The position numbers were made by a program, and so were the translations under genes. Source: Bombyx mori (taxonomy: Eukaryota > Arthropoda > Insecta > Lepidoptera > Bombycidae). Taken from it: a stretch of 64,000 nucleotides of DNA. The notes under the pieces are model-generated. The model was not told the origin of the DNA. It saw only the letters and a program-made list of their open reading frames with translations, and made no database searches. Below, piece by piece: positions 23,601 to 30,900 of this stretch; positions within the stretch are counted from its first letter, which is position 1, and every line of letters begins with the position of its first letter. The stretch is taken from NCBI RefSeq assembly GCF_030269925.1, contig NC_085111.1:992001-1056000 (forward strand). The letters are read 5' to 3'.

Positions 23601-25098
23601 TGTAACTATGTGTGTTGTCACAAAAGCGGCATCCCGTACTGTAATTGGAAACTGGTCTTCGTTCAACCTTACGAGGTAATGGCATCAACGCATCTCTAAG
23701 AAGTTGTAGATCAGCAGTAGCCTCTGAGATGGATTGATAATGAACCAATGGACGAAATATTTCTAGAGGCAATTGCAAATCATCCAAACGTTTACAATAA
23801 TTATTGCCGAATAATAGAGCTTCGTAAAGATCCTCACGATTCTTTTTTCTCAACACATTTACTTCTACATGATGTATATACATCATTTATACAATTTATA
23901 CATTTTCTTGTATATACAAGATAAAATGTTTATTACAAACTTATAAATATTTTTTAATTATTGAATTAACATGGAAGTTAACAACTGTTTTTTCGATTTA
24001 ATAATTATATAAATTATGAACATTATCATTGCGCTTCATAATTTTATTATGGCTTTACCTATTTCATCATAGCGTTGTGCTTAATAATTTCACCAGCAGA
24101 TAACAAACACGTCTTCATAATACAATGCTGTATGTTTTCCAAAGGCACATCAATATTACGGTTTTACATAACAATAAAACCGATATTATGTGCCGAGAAG
24201 GAAAACATACAGCATTGCAGGAAGTTCTTCCTGGTGAAGACTATGAAGATCAAAGATGGCTGCGCTCCCTTTATACTTGCTGGCAGCACCTAGCGGCTAA
24301 GGATGGAACTAAATTGACTGTCTATGGTTGGACATAGACAAGGAATCTAAGCTAAGTACACACTGCTTCTTCATAATACAATGCTGTATGTTTTCCTTCT
24401 CGGCACATAATATCGGTTTTATTGTTATGTAAAACCGTAATATTTTCGTGTACTTTATTATTCACATAAAGTATAGAGTACAATTACCTGAAATAACGTA
24501 CAATAATTTATTATGAAGTACGGGTGGCAACCCTATTATTTATAGTTAACATTTTCAAACCCTACACACAATTTTTCAAACCCTTTCCCCGCTGTATAAT
24601 CTCAAATGATATTGTGATTCTATCTTCAGTTTACGAAACCTAAAAATATGCATTGGCAATAAAAACATCTATTAAGGCGGTAGCTATCTTTGATACAAAA
24701 CTTGGACTACTACCAAAACCAAAGAGTGGCGAATCATTCCATCAATATTTCTGCTAATTTTGTAAAATTCAAATCTAATTAAATCGTTTGTAATTCTCTA
24801 TTCAATATGACAATCCAGAATTGAGGTGACATTTATCATGTACCTCAGGTGTGCATTTTTCAATGTTTTGAAACGGTGATCAGTCGGTTGGTTAAATTAA
24901 AAATAGATAATAGTTTAAAATAACTAACAATAAAATAAAAGCGTATTACGATAATTACGATAATATTAGCGTAAACGATCAGTCGGAGTCGTTCTGTTGC
25001 AGAACAACGATCTACCGCCGGCTAATGAACAGATAACGTCCAAGCTGAGGAGTCGCGTGGAAATTGTCAAAAAACTTATTTTAAAGGACATTATTTAA
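5665..25098 (+). CDS. MSH5: MutS homologue MSH5, meiotic recombination factor, complete in 18 coding exons
   Basis: MSH5 pairs with MSH4 as a clamp on Holliday-junction intermediates and promotes crossovers in meiosis. Exons: 5665-5762, 6002-6083, 6602-6670, 7499-7703, 8469-8697, 9369-9539, 10300-10438, 10769-10831, 10903-11007, 11499-11595, 12038-12222, 13852-13897, 13978-14116, 14618-14838, 16092-16237, 18082-18291, 19479-19628, 25003-25098. They sum to 2451 bases, 816 residues plus TAA; human MSH5 is about 834. All phases join. Landmarks: IGAAYYVL in the N-terminal connector, IVTIDDDTYRGLQIF, LPSFIEE, Walker A GPNSSGKS (603-610), GSFVPAD, IFTRMQSTE, Walker B LVLVDEFGKGT (678-688) and LLATHF. 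As in the family, no mismatch-recognition domain I is seen. The ATG at 5665 is the first consistent with the exon 1/2 phase. The last exon (NNDLPPANEQ to KDII) is 5.4 kb away and less certain; read-through of exon 17 would add only about 13 residues. Confidence 0.93.
6870..7115 (+). mobile_element. Bm1-like SINE in MSH5 intron 3
   Basis: The body has CTTGTGAGTCCGTTCGGGTAGGTACCACC, read in blocks, then GAAGCAGTAATGC, GGCGGGGCAGCC, GCTCCGGTAACCACTTAACACC and GTGAGCTCGCACCC. The A-rich tail is eroded. Confidence 0.75.
7746..8037 (-). mobile_element. Family B non-LTR-like tail, longer copy
   Basis: Read on the minus strand it ends GCTCGTCTGCCTACACGGGC followed by the A-run (a T-run on the plus strand). 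It extends further upstream than most copies and shares the GCCCGCCACCGGAGT block with the copy at 48130-48360. No reverse transcriptase is attached. I infer a 5'-truncated LINE or a SINE mobilised by one. Confidence 0.6.
9660..10080 (-). pseudogene. RTE/BovB-type non-LTR C-terminal remnant
   Basis: The plus strand in 9935-10075 reads, with stops and frame slips, like the 'GRP.RR....W...A.DR..W' C-terminal pattern of RTE-clade reverse transcriptases (pieces such as GGATGCGAAAGGCAAGAGACC). The block 9660-9730 (CCTGCCCTTCTCCCAGTCAC) is a common moth repeat associated with such ends. Strand and exact limits are uncertain. It fills part of MSH5 intron 6. Confidence 0.4.
11085..11300 (+). repeat. 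Interspersed repeat, family C, nearly complete
   Basis: The repeat runs from GCCCACTGAGTTTCTCGCCG through GATCCGGTGGTAGATTCTGC, GAGCCCATGAGCTCACC and CTCGTCCGCGTGAAG. Similar copies lie on both strands elsewhere in the window (41010, 43505, 53925, 58290, 60955). No coding content is seen. Confidence 0.7.
11752..11880 (-). mobile_element. Family B tail, minus orientation
   Basis: The segment has a T-run then TTGCCCGTGTAGGCAGACGA, CACCTGATGGTGAGTGG and CAGAGCCAAGCCGCTGCC. The 5' end is cut off just past the CTGCCTAC block, as in several other copies. It lies in MSH5 intron 10. Confidence 0.7.
12912..13083. mobile_element. Palindromic foldback MITE, copy 1
   Basis: Two arms of about 70 bases are inverted repeats: GTGCTTAGTGTGAGTTTTTT, GTTCTCGATAGCGTAAA and GTTAACTCAAAT on the left are mirrored by the same blocks reversed on the right. 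The two arms meet around CACCCCTAGCGGCCAACGTC. The related copy is at 46801-46977. It lies in MSH5 intron 11. Confidence 0.8.
13297..13443 (+). mobile_element. Bm1-like SINE 3' fragment
   Basis: The fragment contains GAATTCATGTCTCAA, CTATGGGCTCCGGTAACCAC and CACCAGGTGGGCTG, with the CATCAAAGCAAAAAAA tail. Confidence 0.6.
13540..13660 (-). mobile_element. Family B tail, minus orientation
   Basis: A T-run is followed by GTTGCCCTTGTAGGCAGACG, CACCTGATGGTGAGTGG and AACCAAGCCGCTGCC. It is truncated at the same point as other copies. Confidence 0.7.
14885..15112 (-). pseudogene. RTE-type non-LTR C-terminus, fragment
   Basis: On the minus strand an open stretch reads TRWFDQIRTTLEIP, then AANDRRSWRDITRS and ends YNGHDPQQ before a stop near 14889. 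The 'A..DR..W' and terminal 'GHDPQ' patterns are typical of RTE/BovB-clade reverse transcriptase ends in moths. The catalytic domain is missing. It lies in MSH5 intron 14. Confidence 0.55.
15115..15352 (+). repeat. Interspersed repeat, family C variant
   Basis: It has TGAGTTTCTCGCCGGATC, GGTCGCGATTCTGATCC, CCACCCCTCCTGGCTGAGC, a GGTGAAACTGGAAAGGCC block and an A-run end. This is the same variant as 2192-2352. Confidence 0.65.
15545..15730 (-). repeat. CATCATCATC-type moth repeat
   Basis: The segment contains ATCATCATCATCATCAGTC, then CCACAGCTGGACATAGG and CGAGATCCAACGGCCAC. Such ATC-rich starts are the usual 3' junction of RTE-like elements in Lepidoptera. The open frame on the minus strand has no recognisable domain. 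Confidence 0.45.
16608..17627. mobile_element. Non-autonomous hAT element with perfect 8-bp target duplication
   Basis: The ends are TAGGAGTGGGTGATAT on the left and, reversed, TAGGAGTGGGTAATAT on the right. Both sides are flanked by the same octamer ATCTGGAA (16600-16607 and 17628-17635). TAGGAGTGGG-like ends with 8-bp duplications are the hAT superfamily hallmark. The 1020-base interior encodes no transposase; it contains many 'cgatat/tatcg' motifs and a minisatellite. It lies in MSH5 intron 15. Confidence 0.88.
16689..16850. repeat. 81-bp tandem repeat inside the hAT element, two units
   Basis: The units 16689-16769 and 16770-16850 differ at only a few bases. Each carries GATATCAGCCGATACACG and GATATTGCTCGATGTGATG. 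They create open frames on both strands, which I regard as by-products. Confidence 0.85.
17767..18027 (-). mobile_element. Bm1-like SINE upstream of MSH5 exon 16
   Basis: Read on the minus strand it runs from CTGGTGGTAGGACCACTTGT to the CACCCATCTAAGC tail. It ends 54 bases before exon 16, so the branch point and acceptor of intron 15 are packed into the short gap. Confidence 0.85.
18380..19320 (-). mobile_element. R1-clade non-LTR retrotransposon, 3' end
   Basis: A minus-strand open frame (19171 to 18761) reads LTQVLTGHGCFGEFLHRIG, followed by CHHCGCDLDTAEPTLIVCPAW. This is the C-terminal zinc-knuckle (CCHC) region of R1/TRAS-type reverse transcriptases. It ends in a region rich in Gly and Arg. 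The upstream 5' part is missing. A related 3' end is at 52041-52440. It lies in MSH5 intron 16. Confidence 0.75.
20140..20466 (+). pseudogene. gag-like N-terminal fragment of the DIRS-like element
   Basis: It starts MNHASSVGGDVESSS and is rich in Ser, Glu and Arg, with a basic RKKRRDSK patch around residue 48. It stops after about 108 residues. It holds the first-ORF position inside the left repeat. The gag assignment rests on position and composition only. Confidence 0.4.
21170..22060 (+). repeat. Tandem array built on the reverse transcriptase YLDD segment
   Basis: The phrase CATGCTCGGTCGCGGAGACC (with variants) recurs near 21183, 21339, 21503, 21618, 21726, 21829 and 21937. Each is followed by 'gagtgctagcttacctacacgac' or a variant, which is the coding site of the YLDDF catalytic motif. 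In the second unit the frame reads VLVYLDDFLLVDQNKSK. Spacing falls from about 160 to about 105 bases. Successive units are out of frame with each other. Confidence 0.75.
22061..22440 (+). pseudogene. DIRS-type reverse transcriptase, downstream segment
   Basis: After the array, in broken frames, come KTLGLFGLPSQ and EMTCLGIRWKI, resembling the DIRS reverse transcriptase pattern 'L.YLG...N....LGI.WN'. An alternative frame gives LAQTLTELHQSMLTCKFSCEV, split across here as in DIRS-type thumb/connection regions. Frameshifts prevent a continuous protein. Confidence 0.5.
22690..22905 (+). pseudogene. RNase H-like region remnant
   Basis: Translated in pieces, the stretch reads AWRIPPLNLLPKVLTHFNS, then 'GTYLVVFPD' and 'KAFGFP'. 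This resembles the 'P.VL......LLV.P.W....W' region that follows RNase H in DIRS elements. A G-run follows at 22921-22932. Confidence 0.4.
22973..23260 (+). pseudogene. Tyrosine recombinase N-terminal domain remnant
   Basis: The frame opens with STLSAYLPATRRW, then CYSFKIDPKSADVAKFF and an ALSTFCG motif. This is the core-binding (SAM-like) pattern of DIRS tyrosine recombinases: 'S..T...Y...W..F', 'P......FL', 'Y.......ALS'. A WCIWCI duplication and a frame slip follow. The catalytic R-H-R-Y part is not found, so the enzyme cannot be functional. Confidence 0.5.
23449..23886 (-). other. Unassigned minus-strand open frame inside the DIRS-like element
   Basis: A 145-codon open stretch with a CRFCDNTHSYKK motif and a KHLCRLLTKMDFNF segment. 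It looks protein-like, with Cys pairs and balanced composition. It runs opposite to the other element genes, so it may be a nested insertion or an antisense ORF. I do not recognise it. Confidence 0.3.
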
Positions 25099-27010
25099 TT
25101 ACACATAATATACATCATATTTTCTCTATTTCACATTTTGATATTTTTAATCTTAGCTAAATTAACAATAATATAAAATATAAATTAATATTTCAGTTTA
25201 GTATTTTTAAAGATTAAATACACCAAATTCAATTTATAAAAACACAAGACATCAATTTTATTGATTCATTGTTTTCGTTTATAAGCACTAGAACATCGTA
25301 ACCAAATGGCTGAAATAATAAAATAACGAATGGAAAAGAAAAAAAAAATTGCCTTTTTATATACTTATTAACATTCAATACTTTGATATAATAGTTATTA
25401 TATTGTTGTTACTTTATATAATTTAAGCGTACACAATTCACAAGCCGGAATGTTTAGTTTCACGCGCATCCGCTGTCACGAAATAAAATAGCATTTTGTG
25501 ACCAATTTCACTAACGCCAAGCTGCATGAGGACCTCATACTACTTTTTTCTATATATATATTCATATCTCTATATATTTCTTTAACTGAATAAGTTTACG
25601 GTCTCAAAAATGAAATTAATTAAAATTAATATAAATGAAATAATTCAATAAAAATAATGATAAACGTTGCTTATAACTGTTGCTTATAACTGATGACAAA
25701 AAGTTTAAGGCAAGACTAATCTACACCATAGACCGATGTTTACAGAGAATCGTGTACTTACAGATAAAAAAAAAGCTTGGCGTCTATCTAGTAACTTCTT
25801 ATTCAATTACATAGCACAACCACATTCAGAAGCTGTTACAAAAAATTACGCTTTCATTAAAAAAGCATACAAAAACTTACAATTATGTAAATTACATTTA
25901 GCAAGCGCATTACATTACAACATGTACAAAAGTATATAAAATATATTAATCACAACGAAGGAAATAAAAAATATATTTTAAGTGTGGGACTTACACACAT
26001 CTTAAGTAAACTTAGACACGAGAATATAAAAATAAAATAAAAAAAAGCACCGTCGTTATATCGAAGAACTTCCGACGCGATACGACAAAACACATCAATA
26101 TATATACAAACAATTTTATAACAATCAAATTTGTGCTCTAATGTAGTTCGTTTGATATTCTTATTGTCGTAATTGGAATTTAACATTTGTAACATTACAC
26201 GAGGCAGCGCGCCGCCAGCAAACATCGGCATCGCTCGCGACGCTGAGGCGGCTCGGAGGCGGCTATCCTACCTACTACAGGCGAAGCTAAATAAACACAT
26301 TTTAGCGAATTCTACTTTTAGATATTGAAATTCGCATACCAAGTTTTCAAATTTTTCAAATTTCACGTAGTCTTTTCACAGACTGTATACTCAGTAGACA
26401 TATAGTTTTGAATTTAATGAAATTTATTATTTCACTACATTATTGGGCCTATGTCAGTCGCGAATTTATATACAATTAATTCGTCCATAACTAAGAAGGT
26501 AGTAAAGTTATTCAGGATGGTGGAATCCGATAATTACATGAAACTAATTTTATATCTTATTGAGAGGTTTGAATACGTGCGATATTGCGTAAAAAGAAGC
26601 GAAGCCAGAGCAACGATAGCAAAAAAAGTGAGATTTAACCCAGATCTAGATCGGCAACAAAGGATGTTGTTTTTATATAAATATTTTTTTATTAATTTGG
26701 CATCATTAAATATATTTTTATTTGAAAACCACTTGCAGTCTCCGGCATAGCGTTTATAAAAACACACCTCTATATTATATCAATCTACGTATACAGAAGA
26801 CAACATTTACATACAGAATACAATAGGATATTCCATTTTAATATAGTGTTGCTCCAACATTGAATTTTATGGGTATATATTTTGTAATAATCATCGAATA
26901 ATAAAATGTGTGCGTGTACTAGTGTACACACGTAAGAAGTGAAACTTGTTTATGGCCTTATTTTTCGAAAAATGATCTACATGCAACTTTCTAGAAATTG
27001 GTTAAATAAA
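25099..27010. other. Spacer between the MSH5 and UBA5 3' ends, left half
   Basis: Strongly AT-rich sequence with no convincing exon. A candidate AATAAA for MSH5 lies at 25317-25322. A short GC-rich island at 26200-26290 stands out, but I could not assign it. Small open frames here have no family features. Confidence 0.5.
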
Positions 27011-27130
27011 GTTAAATTAGATAAAGTTTAAACAAAAGGATTTTATTATCATAGACATGAATACAAAAAAGTTAAATTAGATAAAGTTTAAACAAAAGGA
27101 TTTTATTATCATAGACATGAATACAAAACA
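27011..27130. repeat. Perfect 60-bp tandem duplication
   Basis: The unit starting GTTAAATTAGATAAAGTTTA is repeated directly at exact 60-base spacing. The two units differ only at the last two bases (AA versus CA). This is a recent slippage or end-joining event. Confidence 0.95.
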
Positions 27131-27589
27131 GATGGCGCGTAACGGAAAAAAGTGACGCGTAACCGAAAAATGTGACGGTAAATTTTTTTCCAACGCCGAT
27201 AAGGAAGTTTCACTTCAAAAATTTATTTTCAAATAATTGTATTAAATATTCAAATTAGGTATTTATAAATTACATTTAAAATATACACACAATTTATATA
27301 TGTGGTATATTGAAATGTTTATTACTGTTCTGTATCAGTTTATATTCGGAATAGCGCGTCAATCTGTTTATTTATCAATACATTGTCAATCGCGACCTCA
27401 CATGGTACAATCACAAACTTGAAAATTTCAAGTTTTTATTTGAAGTTCTGTAAATATTGACACAATCACACATTGACTGCGCGAGCCACTACAGAACTTG
27501 TTACGAGGCTGGTGGAACTTAATGAATAAACACAACTGTACGTGTGATATAGATTCTCGCACTCTTCGAGTCTAGCGGTTTATTAACAA

Positions 27590-27822
27590 CTAGCGACCTC
27601 TAACAACTCGCCCTCGCTTCGCTTCGGAAACTGTAATTTATTATTGATTTCTCCACTGTTTAATGGATGTTATTATACATATAAACCTTCCTCTTCAATC
27701 ACTCCATCTATTAAAAAAAATCCGCATCAAAATCTGTTGCGTAGTTTTAAAGATTTAAGCATACATAGGGACAGACAGATATAGGGACAGAGAAAGCGAC
27801 TTTGTTTTATACTATGTAGTGA
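27590..27822 (-). mobile_element. Short non-autonomous Helitron
   Basis: On the minus strand it starts TCACTACATAGTATAAAAC and ends in CTAG, with GCGAAGCGAGGGCGAG near the end forming the pre-terminal GC-rich motif. The family copy is at 55732-55969. TC...CTAG ends without a target duplication are the Helitron pattern. Confidence 0.75.
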
Positions 27823-27932
27823 CAATAGTGACGTGTTAATGATGACGTCACTCCGCGCTCTACGATATGTCGGTACAATTCACGTCCCGGGTCGATGTTG
27901 GAGCAACAGTTCGCGGTGGTCGGTTGAGCAGT

Positions 27933-30900
27933 CTACATCGTCTTCATCTGCTGCATGAGGTCCTCCAGCGACAGCTCCGAGGCGGCCACGGCGCCGCCCG
28001 TGCTGGACTCCGGGGTGCTGCTATCCACCGGGATACTGTACGCCACCTGGATATATAAATACCAGAGGTTCCAGATAATGTGCCCAAGATACAGGATAAA
28101 ATTGAGGAAAGCATACTAAAAATTTTATAATAAAATATTAATAGCTTATAAATTCTATTTTTTTTTATTGCTTTGATGGATGAACGAGCTCACAGCCCAC
28201 CTGGTGTTAAGTGGTTACTGGAATAAACATCTACAACGTAAATGCGCCACCCCACCTTGAGATATAAGTTCTAAGGTCTCAGTATAGTTACAACGGCTAA
28301 TAGCTTGTTGTTTGAAGAAATATTAATTTAATTCGAAAAAATCTTAAAAAAATCATTTTGACTCTGTTCAGTAAGGCGCCTATTGTGGTGTTCATTAGAG
28401 GAAAATTAATATTCGAATGTAAAATTATGAGGTGACAGTTTCATTAAATTTATAATTGGGCACGTTTACAAAGCTGGTGACCGACCTGGACTCCGTCCAC
28501 AAGCTTCAGCCCCGGGCAGTCCTCGTCCGCGGGACTGTTCTCCTCGAGTACGCTTATCCCTGGAACAAAACACAATATGACGTGATATTATAGTTAGTCA
28601 TTTGTTTTCTAGCCTGAGATGGCGCTGCTGTCCTCTACTACTAATTCCTGACCGCCCATCCGTGTGCAATCACCGTTCCGCGTGTCCCACATGGAGGGCG
28701 GTCGTTATAGTAGATTTACACAGGGTCAGTAGCTGTCGCCAGTGCTGGCACCGAAAGCTGACTCATACGATTTACAGGCAGTCAGTTGGGCGCTGGGGGA
28801 AGCGGACTGACGCCGAAAAATATGAAGCGAGTATATTCAGTCAGTACTGAACTGAAATCAGTCTACACGATGGCAGTGCCAGGTCAGCACTGACTCGGCA
28901 GTGTGCTGACGTTAATTACTGACTCAATGTAAATCTGCCTTTAGCAGAGTGTGGTGGCTGCACGGACCCCAGTCGTTGTCCTGGTGCACTGGTCCGCAGT
29001 CCTCGGTGACCTCGGCGGCGAGCTCCACACGCGGCTGCAGGCGGCGCTGCTCCTGGCGCGCGCGGCACGACGCGTCGTCGCACGTGGGGTTGGGCTGCAA
29101 CGTGTCACCATATTGGAGGTGTCTTGTCGGATGTCCAGGGCTGCATTTTTTTTAACCGACTTCAAAAAATAACTGGTAAATTACTGGTGGTAGGACCTTT
29201 TGTGAGTCCGCGCGGGTATGTACCACCACCCTGCCTATTCCTGCCGTGAAGCAGTAATGCGTTTCGATTTGAAGGGCGGGGCAGCCGTTGTAGCTATACT
29301 GAGACCTTAGAACTTACATCTCGAGGTGTGTGGCGCATTTATGTTGTAGATGTCTATAAGCCCCAGTAACCACTTAACACCAGATAGACAGTGGACTTGT
29401 CTACCTAAAAAAAAAGTTCTAAGATCTCCGTTCCAGCAGTACTGCCCTACCCTTCAAACCGAAACACATTACTGCTTCACGACAGAAATAGACAGGTTAT
29501 CATTTGAAACGATATTTCCTGCTATTATATTGTACTTATAAACGACCATTTTCAGGGTAACATTAATTTTTATTATTCATTTATGATAACGGCAAACAAG
29601 TTGACAAAATAAACTAAAAATATTTTTTTGGGAACAAAAAATATTTTTTTCCTTTTTTTACCGGGATGTACCATAGCAATAAATGACAAGTGAGGTGATT
29701 GGAGCATTACCTTCAAACTCATCGTGGGGAAGAAATCGGTGAGCGCGCTGTATCCCAGGTAGTGGGTGACATTACCGAACTCCAATAGATACTTCAGAGT
29801 GTTTTGTACTGAAAAATAATACTTCATTATGTAGAATAAGCCGCTCTGAGCTCATTCAGTATCTATATATCTATGTGACGGAATCTTTCAACGCCATTGA
29901 CTAACTTCAATACATCCTCTTAACTTGAAAATTAGCGCACGTGTCATGTCATCAGACACCATCTTTATTTTTAAAGCAAATTTATAAAAGAGTGGTACGC
30001 GTGCAACTTGGCACACATGAAAGAAGTGAAACTTCTTTTGCGGTGTGCATTATTGTAGTTATCTTCATTTTTCATCCCTAAATCAAATTTCTCTTGTAAT
30101 AGAGAACGCTGTTTATAAAATAAAAACGACCTAGCTCGCTTTGTTCGTTCCCTGTCTCCACGGTCTAGTGGTTCGCGAGACGCTCTATCTATTTTCTCAC
30201 TCTCGCTCGTCTTAAATTGTATCTTCTCTTTCTAACCGTAACGAATCTGTCGTGAGTTACATTTTACTCTCAACGCGCCTAAAGAAGTTTCACTTCAAAA
30301 ATCAAAGCTTCTTCGATCGCCGTCTGCAGATAACATAGCTTCGTTTACCAAGGAATCCCGCGACGATCCCCATGGTGGTCGGTAGACTGGCCGCACACAC
30401 TCCCTCCCGCTTCAGCGTGCGTTCGTCTACTTTAGTGGCCACCACCAGCGGAGGAGCGCACTGAAAATGTGAAAAATGCATTTCGTTATTAAATTATTTT
30501 TTTATTGCTTAGTTGGGTGGACGAGCTCAGAGCCCACCTGGTGTTAAGTGGTTACCGGAGCCCATAGACATCAACAACGTAAATGCGCCACCCATCTTGA
30601 AATATAAGTTAGTTATCTCCGTATAGTTACTATTTTACTCCTTATACCATCAACGTTATAAACATTGTGATTCAAAGGCCATTAAGTGTTTCGTGTTGTA
30701 ATAAAGCAATTAATATTTTATTATACAAAATTATTCCTTAATCATCATAGTTATTTAATTAATTGCACTACAGAATCAATTAATAAATGAGACATAATTA
30801 AATAGAATGACTCACGGCGAAACAAGCCGACTCCCCAGGTGAAATGAATTGTATGTGTCCAGAGACAGCATTCTCACTAACACCAGACTCAAACCACTTC

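Larger units (their letters stand above)
19822..24444 (+). mobile_element. DIRS-like tyrosine-recombinase retrotransposon
   Basis: The left end (about 19822-19993) and right end (about 24245-24444) are inverted repeats, near-identical over about 150 bases, for example GGCTGCGCTCCCTTTATAC and its complement. Just inside the right end, 24118-24225 is a join of two blocks: the complement of the left terminus (GTTTTCCAAAGGCACATCAA) followed by the complement of the right terminus (CGGTTTTACATAACAATAAA). This internal complementary region is the defining layout of DIRS elements. Both termini share TATT, and no long target duplication is seen. The interior carries gag-like, reverse transcriptase, RNase H-like and recombinase-like fragments in that order, all broken. 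It lies in MSH5 intron 17. Confidence 0.82.

Noticed and set aside
26451..26750. 99-codon open frame between MSH5 and UBA5
   Set aside because: AT-driven composition, no splice context, no domain, and an opposite-strand frame of similar length.
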